A DNA stretch of 64,000 nt from Pseudognaphalium luteoalbum (Eukaryota; Streptophyta; Magnoliopsida; Asterales; Asteraceae), in assembly GCA_963422505.1 (NCBI GenBank), contig OY730195.1:110761444-110825443 (forward strand), given 5' to 3'. Within the stretch, counting starts at the first letter, position 1. Every line of letters starts with the position of its first letter. Made by a program: the position numbers and the translations under genes. Below, in pieces: positions 58,372 through 64,000 of the stretch. The notes under the pieces were generated by a model. That model ran no database searches and was not told the DNA's origin. It saw only the letters and a list, made by a program, of their open reading frames with translations.

Positions 58372-59675
58372 TATCCTGCTAAGAAAAACAATATTAATAA
58401 AACAGGAAATATAGTTAAGATGCCAAAAGAAATTTTGGCAGCATTTCGGCTAAAAATGGAATAATCCACCATAAAGGTTTAGCCTAAAACTACCGCAACA
58501 ATCAACTTCATAAACCTAAATTGCATCTCAACTCCACAGTTACTCAAATTGCTAATAAACAAAGATACTTGATTAATAATCATGGAAACTGTCGATTCAA
58601 GGTGAACTATAACAATTTGGTACCAATATGGACATACAAATAATCACTTTTACCATCACTAATATTAGTCTCAGTACTAGTAATCATTTAATATATTCAA
58701 CATGAATTATCATAATCACAACATAGAACAATGACAATTTAATCACAACCGTACTCACAAACATTCGTGTACCAAACAAACATTCGCATTAATCATCATG
58801 AATCCAGAAAATTAACAAGCATTAAATTAAAACATAGCAAAATTGAGTACATGGCATATTCATATTCTTTAAACAAACACGGATAATTCGAATCACACAA
58901 TATATGTAATACATTATAAAAAATGAGCATGGAATCACGTCATCTCATTCAATGTAAACATAATTCAACCATAACATGCCTTAAAACATATTCAAATTCG
59001 AAATACCCAAATCTCATACACAAACCCTAACTTCCAAACATGAAAATTAACCAATGAAAAAGAAAATCAGAAGTTATACCTTGTAGAAGAAAGTGAGTAG
59101 AACATGAAAATATAAAAATGAGACGGAATGCGTGGCCGGAAGTGGTGGTTGGGTGGTGGTGTATGGTAGCCGTAGGTAGTGGTGATGGGTGTTAGGTTTG
59201 AAAATGAAGAAGAAGAAGGAGGCTGTTAGCTGGTTATGCACTTTTAATCCATACGGCGTATGGATTTTCCATACGGCGTACGGATTAAAAAGGCCCAGGT
59301 CAAACAGATTCAACCCAGTCAACACAACCCACGGCCCAACTTCAATCCATACGGCGTATGGATGCCCATACGGCGTATGGATTGAAAAACAGAAATTTTC
59401 TCAAAAACGTTTTTCAAACCATTTTTAAATCTAAACCCAACACGTATTTTATACAATTAAACATCAAACCTGGAGGATAACCACGACTTCAAATCTTCAA
59501 AATTTCCACACTATACATAAACAAAATAAATTAACAAACGGGTAATAAAAATGCATACTTAATTCACACTCAACATAAATATTTAACATTCAAACCACAC
59601 AATAAATAATAAAATCCAAAATAATAATGTCGAAAGTAATAATCCAATGAAATATAAGTGATAATAAAATGAGAA
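58372..59675 (-). other. inter-ORF region with CCATACG palindromes
   Basis: Non-coding, homologous in position to 48537-49927. Two palindrome pairs lie at 59248-59288 and 59344-59384 (each with two near-CCATACGGCGTATGG units), next to a GGTGGT-rich tract (59140-59190). Confidence 0.78.
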
Positions 59676-60889
59676 CTAGTGGAAAGGATAAAGAGCCAAG
59701 AAACGCTCCATTAGTCGGTCAATCACATTTTCAACTCCATAACTAAATGTAGGAAAATTAAGCAAGTGTGCAGTGGCAATAGGCTGAAGATAGACTAAGT
59801 CCCAACTAATTTCCTTTATCGCCTTATTATTTTCTCCTTCTGGTGCAAGAACCAATTTATCATCTTCCAACTTATATTCACGGTCGGGGTTATTCTCTTC
59901 TAACTCGCTCATAAATTTCAAACATGCCTCTACTATTTCTTGGTGTTTTCCCATAAGTGGACTTTTTCTCAAGTCCATCACCCGTCTCGTTATCTTTTTT
60001 GAAGAACCACCTCCTGAATGTTACTAAAATCTAACCCTGATTTTCTAAATATCTCAACAATCTTCGAGTATATTTCCACCATTCCATAGTGGAAATGCTC
60101 CCTCGGAGTTAACATCTTAGTTGCATCCACTAGTTCTCCCAAATCTTCCACGAGGTAGATAGCTAAATCAACCTTATCACCTGGACGAATAAAATCTGGG
60201 TGTGGTCTTCCTCTTTCCTCAGCAGCTAAAAACTCCAACTTAGATACCATTCCTTGAAGATAGAAGTGTATTGTATTAGACACTATTACTCGGTGGGGTG
60301 TTGGATCTGTCAAATGGTCATCCATCTTTAACAACCTTACCAAAGCTCTCAGACTAACCTCAAATACCTTATAAGCCTCAGAGCTGGGATCTCTAGTAAG
60401 TTGATACAATCCTCCAATCATACGGTTAAAACATGCTGACTGACTAGCTGAATACGGAAATGGTGATTGCCTCAAAATTTCATAAATCTCAAAAAGCCTC
60501 TTTTTCTGTTGAGCAAAGAATATCTTCTCAGCATCAATCCTTGCATCCAATTCCTCCTCAAAAATTTTCAGCTCATCAATAAACTGTTGTTCAAACCCAA
60601 ATTGCTTATCTATTTCTGCATCATCTAATACCTCTTGGATTAACACCAACTGACTATCCGGGAAATACACTGTAAACTTTTTAATCACTTCCGCAGTGAA
60701 CGGAACATCCCATCTAACTTTTTCAATAGCATTCAGCAACTCATGACATGTTGAAGTGATCGGGACAGCTTTACGACCTAACTGAGTAAATAATGGAGCA
60801 GTGTCGTAAGAACTAGAATCAGAACTATCAGAATTCATCCCCCTGGCCATGTGGTAATTGTTGGCATCAATTTCAAAACTTCTTGCCAT
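59676..60889 (-). pseudogene. ORF-a of the Athila-like family, near-complete
   Basis: ATG at 60889 (MARSFEIDANNYHMARGM). The frame runs about 300 residues, then shifts by 1 nt at an A6 run near 60000 and continues to 59676 (MERFLALYPFH), giving about 404 residues. Sequence is Asp/Glu/Lys-rich and appears mostly helical: FTVYFPDSQLVLIQEVLDD, FEEELDARIDAEKIFFAQQK, SPFPYSASQSACFNRMIGGL, DPTPHRVIVSNTIHFYLQGM, MLTPREHFHYGMVEIYSKI. Its place right after the leader is that of gag, but I see no zinc knuckle and no gag motif. Unknown function. Confidence 0.8.
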
Positions 60890-61002
60890 TGGATCAAACC
60901 TAAATAACAATTAAATCTGAAATACCAACACAACTAATGAAAAGAAAGTTAGTTCACACAAAATAAATCAAAATTAATGACAGAAAATTTAACCAAAAGA
61001 AC

Positions 61003-61038
61003 TTCAACCGGCGGATGGATTTCCATTCGCCGGTTGAA
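61003..61038. repeat. 36-bp palindrome in leader
   Basis: Arms TTCAACCGGCGGATGGA and its reverse complement with a single mismatch pair and almost no loop, between the PBS and ORF-a of the nested element. Confidence 0.93.
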
Positions 61039-61219
61039 ACTAATTACCTAAAAATTTAACCAAATAAAAAGGCAATTGTTTCAACAAATTTTATTTAACA
61101 AAAACTTATTATTAAATTGAGTAACTAATTAAACAACTTTACAAAAATTAGTTTTACAAATTATTAAATACAAAAAATTTACAATTAATAATTTCTATTT
61201 AAATAAACCAATCAACCGC

Positions 61220-61237
61220 TCCCCGGTAGCGGCACCA
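61220..61237 (-). other. primer binding site (tRNA-Asp type)
   Basis: Minus-strand TGGTGCCGCTACCGGGGA, 6 nt from the LTR end, close to the Athila/Tat consensus site. Confidence 0.87.
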
Positions 61238-61243
61238 AAAACT

Positions 61244-62788
61244 TGATGCGTGTGAAAGCGCGTCTAGTTTATTAATTTATAAAATGGAAATACCTTATTT
61301 ATACTTTTCACACAACCAGGCAAGAATACCTGATCGAATGTAAATATAGACTTGGTAAGACCGAGTCGAACACAGGGAACGGTGGTATTTATAAAAATAG
61401 AAAGTACTAATTAACTAAGAAAGCAGTAAATAAGGGGGCCGTTTTAGTTCCGTACGAACAATTGTTTTTCAAAAGTAATAAAGTAAAATAAATAAACTCA
61501 ATAAAACTTAATTAAAATAAATAACTATAAAACAATAGGAAAGAATAAGTAATTGTATAATTAACATCACTCAGATTCAAATATCCTGATTCATTACGTA
61601 TTGATTATCTAATTGTGATTCTTTTATATCAATTTAATACCAAATTCTTCAATGATATTAAGTTGAATGTGAACTAGCCAACGGTTCGGGTCCAACTAAT
61701 TCCTACAATCTAGGTTCCAACATAAAACATTAATTCAATGTCACAAGATGATCAGTCAATTGCGTGCTTTCCCCTAAATTGAGCATTAAACACTCACAAC
61801 TCATTATAATTAACTCTAGTGGCATGACTCAACAATGCCCAATAACTACTTATTATCTTGTTCATTTTAAAGTAGATAATTATCGTATACAACCTATCAG
61901 ACTCAACCTATTTAGCAATAGTCACAAATCCTAAAATAGTAACTATCAATAATCAATAATCTTAAAGGAACTCAATCTCATTAATATTATTAATCACGTT
62001 GAGCAACAATAACTACTAGTTACCAATAAACAAGGATCCACGAGCAATATACTAGTTTTCAATTAAATAACTTATTCAATACACAATATTAACCGTTCAA
62101 TAATCATAATCCAAGTTTATTAATTACACAACTACTTTGGATATTCAATTCATCATGAAAACAGAAAAACTCAGATTAAATAACATCAAAATCATCAATG
62201 ATATCAAATAAAGAAAGTTATACCGAATCAAAACGATGAACTACGAAGAACTAAGATGAATTATCCTCGATCTTGAGCTTTCGTACCTCCAAACTACTAA
62301 ATAAATTCGTACAGAAACCCTAAGAATCAACAAAAGTCGACTGGAAAGAAACCCTAGCCGATTCTCTTTCTGTGATTTTAAACGCGTTTTATACTTTCTG
62401 TGTAAACCATCCATACGGCGTATGGATTTTCCATACGGCGTATGCATGAAAAACAAGCCCAGCCCAAGTCCACGTAACACTGGGCTTCCACCGCCACATC
62501 CATACGGCGTATGGATAATCCATACGGCGTATGGATGGGTTTTTCTAGCCGATTTTCAATTTTTCTTCTTTTAATCTTTTCTTCACTTCGGCTTCGCTCT
62601 ATTCTTCAAATACGCATCATTTAACTCGTTTATTGACTGTTTTCCGTTCCTTTCTTCATAACGCTCCATTTCCACATCTAATTGCAAATATGAACGAAAT
62701 CAATATCTAATCTTAATTAAATGCAATAGAAACATCCAAGAATAGGGGTAAGATACTACTAAAATATAGTACTTTTGAGTGTTTATCA
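61244..62788 (-). repeat. 5' LTR of nested element
   Basis: 1545 bp. It contains two well-preserved palindrome pairs at 62408-62448 and 62498-62537 (four CCATACGGCGTATGG-type units, three perfect). Confidence 0.94.
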
Positions 62789-63136
62789 GATAATCAATAT
62801 GCAACGAATCGGGAAATATGAATCTGAGTAAAGTCGATTATACAATTACTTGTTCCTTCCTATTGTTTCCTATATGTCATTTAATTTTAGTATTTTATTT
62901 ATTGTTTTAATTAATATGTTCGCACGGAACTAAAACGCCTCTCTATTTACTGTTTTAATATATATATTTAATAATTTTCTATTTATATAAATAAACCACC
63001 GTTCCTGAGACCGACTCGGACTTACCAAGTCTATACTAACATTCGATCGGGTATTCTTGCCTGGTTGTGTGAAAAGTATAAATAAGGTATTTCCATTTAT
63101 AAATAGTAAAACTAGACGCTTTCACAAGCAGCATCA
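62789..63136 (+). repeat. 3' LTR of Athila-like element, second part
   Basis: Continues the LTR broken at 53966, starting with the duplicated GATAA, and ends CAAGCAGCATCA at 63136. It holds the LTR 3' region with GACCGACTCGGACTTACC and GGGTATTCTTGCCTGG, also seen in the other copies. Confidence 0.9.
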
Positions 63137-63261
63137 ATGATTATACATACCAAGGCTCCTTGTGCTACACTTAATATCTAAATATTGTATATACATACCT
63201 AGATACACTAAACCACTTTCATGTGTTACATGATACTCTGTTAGATGTGTTTGCTGATTGA

Positions 63262-63263
<2 letters not shown>

Positions 63264-63301
<38 letters not shown>
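63264..63301. repeat. (TA)n microsatellite
   Basis: About 19 uninterrupted TA units. Confidence 0.95.
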
Positions 63302-63305
<4 letters not shown>

Positions 63306-63383
63306 CTCGTACGCTAACTCGAGCACTTGGTGCTACCTACAACTTACTTATGTATATTGATATACATACACTCATTCAAACAC

Positions 63384-63543
63384 GATTACTCTAGTTGGGC
63401 ATGTCATAGTACTGCCGGCACTCAATTACTTTAGTCGGGCATGTCGTAGTACTACCGGCTCTCGATTACTTTAGTCGGGCATGTCGTAGTACTGCCGGCT
63501 CTCGATTACTTTAGTCGGGCATGTCGTAGTACTGCTGGCTCCC
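63384..63543. repeat. 40-bp tandem repeat, 4 units
   Basis: Exactly four 40-bp units starting (G/A)ATTACT(T/C)TAGT(C/T)GGGCATG. Units 2-4 differ at very few positions. It lies just before the next LTR. Confidence 0.95.
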
Positions 63544-63557
63544 AATCACATACATTG

Positions 63558-64000
63558 TGTGACACCCGTCAAATTAGGACTAGTAATTAGTGCCTAATCA
63601 ATTATTAATACATGTAATTAGTTCCGTGTTAGGCTAATTAATGTATCGAAATATATATTGTTTAATATATATACAATTATGCGATTTGATTAAATCGTAC
63701 GCAAGTCAAATCGAATGTAATTTGATTCAATTAATACGGACGTTGGTGAACAATTTTATTAAATAATATAACATTATTTGATAACATTATTTTATTCAAG
63801 ATATTATTTTGATAATATTCCGTACCCAATTCGTATCGTACAAACAATGACTACGTGACTAAAATAATACGCGCAACAATCAAAACGAAGTTAAGTTATA
63901 CCTTATAACTCAATTATTAAGTATTTAATAAAATACTTCAACAAAAATAACGAATAATTATTCGTATTTTAAAGCGCATAATTAAACGCGTAAAATAAGT
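63558..64000 (+). repeat. start of a gypsy LTR, cut by window end
   Basis: TGTGACACCCGTCAAATTAGG closely resembles the gypsy LTR start TGTGACATCCGTCAAAATCTC at 11199. The remaining sequence is AT-rich with no ORF. The element continues outside the window. Confidence 0.65.

Larger units (their letters stand above)
53967..62788 (-). mobile_element. two-ORF Athila-like non-autonomous element, complete
   Basis: LTRs of 1545 bp (61244-62788, 5') and 1538 bp (53967-55504, 3') are nearly identical by eye. Both have TGATAAAC...CGCATCA-type ends, and the element is flanked by the 5-bp TSD GATAA (53962-53966 and 62789-62793). In minus-strand order: PBS (tRNA-Asp type), leader with a 36-bp palindrome, ORF-a, inter-ORF region with palindromes, ORF-b, 3' region with three hairpin motifs, polypurine tract, LTR. 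No protease, RT, RNase H or integrase, so it must be mobilised by another element. It sits inside the 3' LTR of a sister copy. Confidence 0.93.

Noticed and set aside
59074..59428. Coding ORFs over the palindromes at 59189-59428 and 48938-49231
   Set aside because: The reading frames are made of CCATACG repeat translations (HTAYG / IHTPYG) and appear on both strands.

Overview
This window is plant nuclear DNA, most likely from a eudicot. It is AT-rich and almost wholly made of nested or broken LTR retrotransposons around one small F-box gene cluster. The gag types, the extra ORF upstream of gag in the gypsy element and the long repeat-rich LTRs resemble Asteraceae elements, but that placement is an inference from memory. 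I see no rRNA, tRNA, CRISPR array or bacterial-type operon.

Layout. (1) 1-6699: a Ty1/copia element on the minus strand, cut by the window edge, with gag-pol broken by stops and frameshifts. (2) 6775-9409: a 41-43 bp minisatellite followed by a probable solo gypsy LTR. (3) 9410-11198 and 21234-25301: non-coding DNA with several degenerate copies of one low-copy repeat and a small hAT-type MITE (24988-25172, 8-bp TSD). (4) 11199-21233: a complete but dead Ty3/gypsy element with 5-bp TSD ATAAT; its 5' LTR is 3017 bp and its 3' LTR only 1136 bp. (5) 25302-40340: three copies of an F-box/FBD/LRR locus. Two are pseudogenes inside ~2.88-kb direct repeats; the third (37673-39076) looks intact. Between the two direct repeats lies a chimeric pol-less copia element (28175-32105) with two unrelated gag N-termini. 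(6) 40672-63136: an Athila/Tat-lineage gypsy complex. A gag-protease fragment with its own 5' LTR is fused to the 3' half of a two-ORF non-autonomous Athila-like family, followed by a second broken member of that family. A third, nearly complete member (53967-62788, TSD GATAA) is inserted into the last LTR in the opposite orientation. (7) 63384-64000: a perfect-period 40-bp tandem repeat and the start of another gypsy LTR.

The one probably functional host gene is the three-exon F-box/FBD/LRR gene on the minus strand. All else is transposon sequence or decay products, and nearly every retroelement ORF carries in-frame stops, many of the CAG-to-TAG or TGG-to-TAG kind.

Two patterns look most worth following. 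First, unrelated retroelement families here carry clusters of short CG-containing inverted repeats in their LTRs or leaders. Each family has its own sequence (for example CCATACGGCGTATGG, TGCGACACTT/AAGTGTCGCA, GACCCGATCGGGTC). Second, the 3' non-coding region of the two-ORF Athila-like family carries two or three copies of a motif with invariant flanks (TTGTT, AGACCTG) around a 4-bp hairpin. The stem varies in a partly compensatory way, as a structured RNA would.
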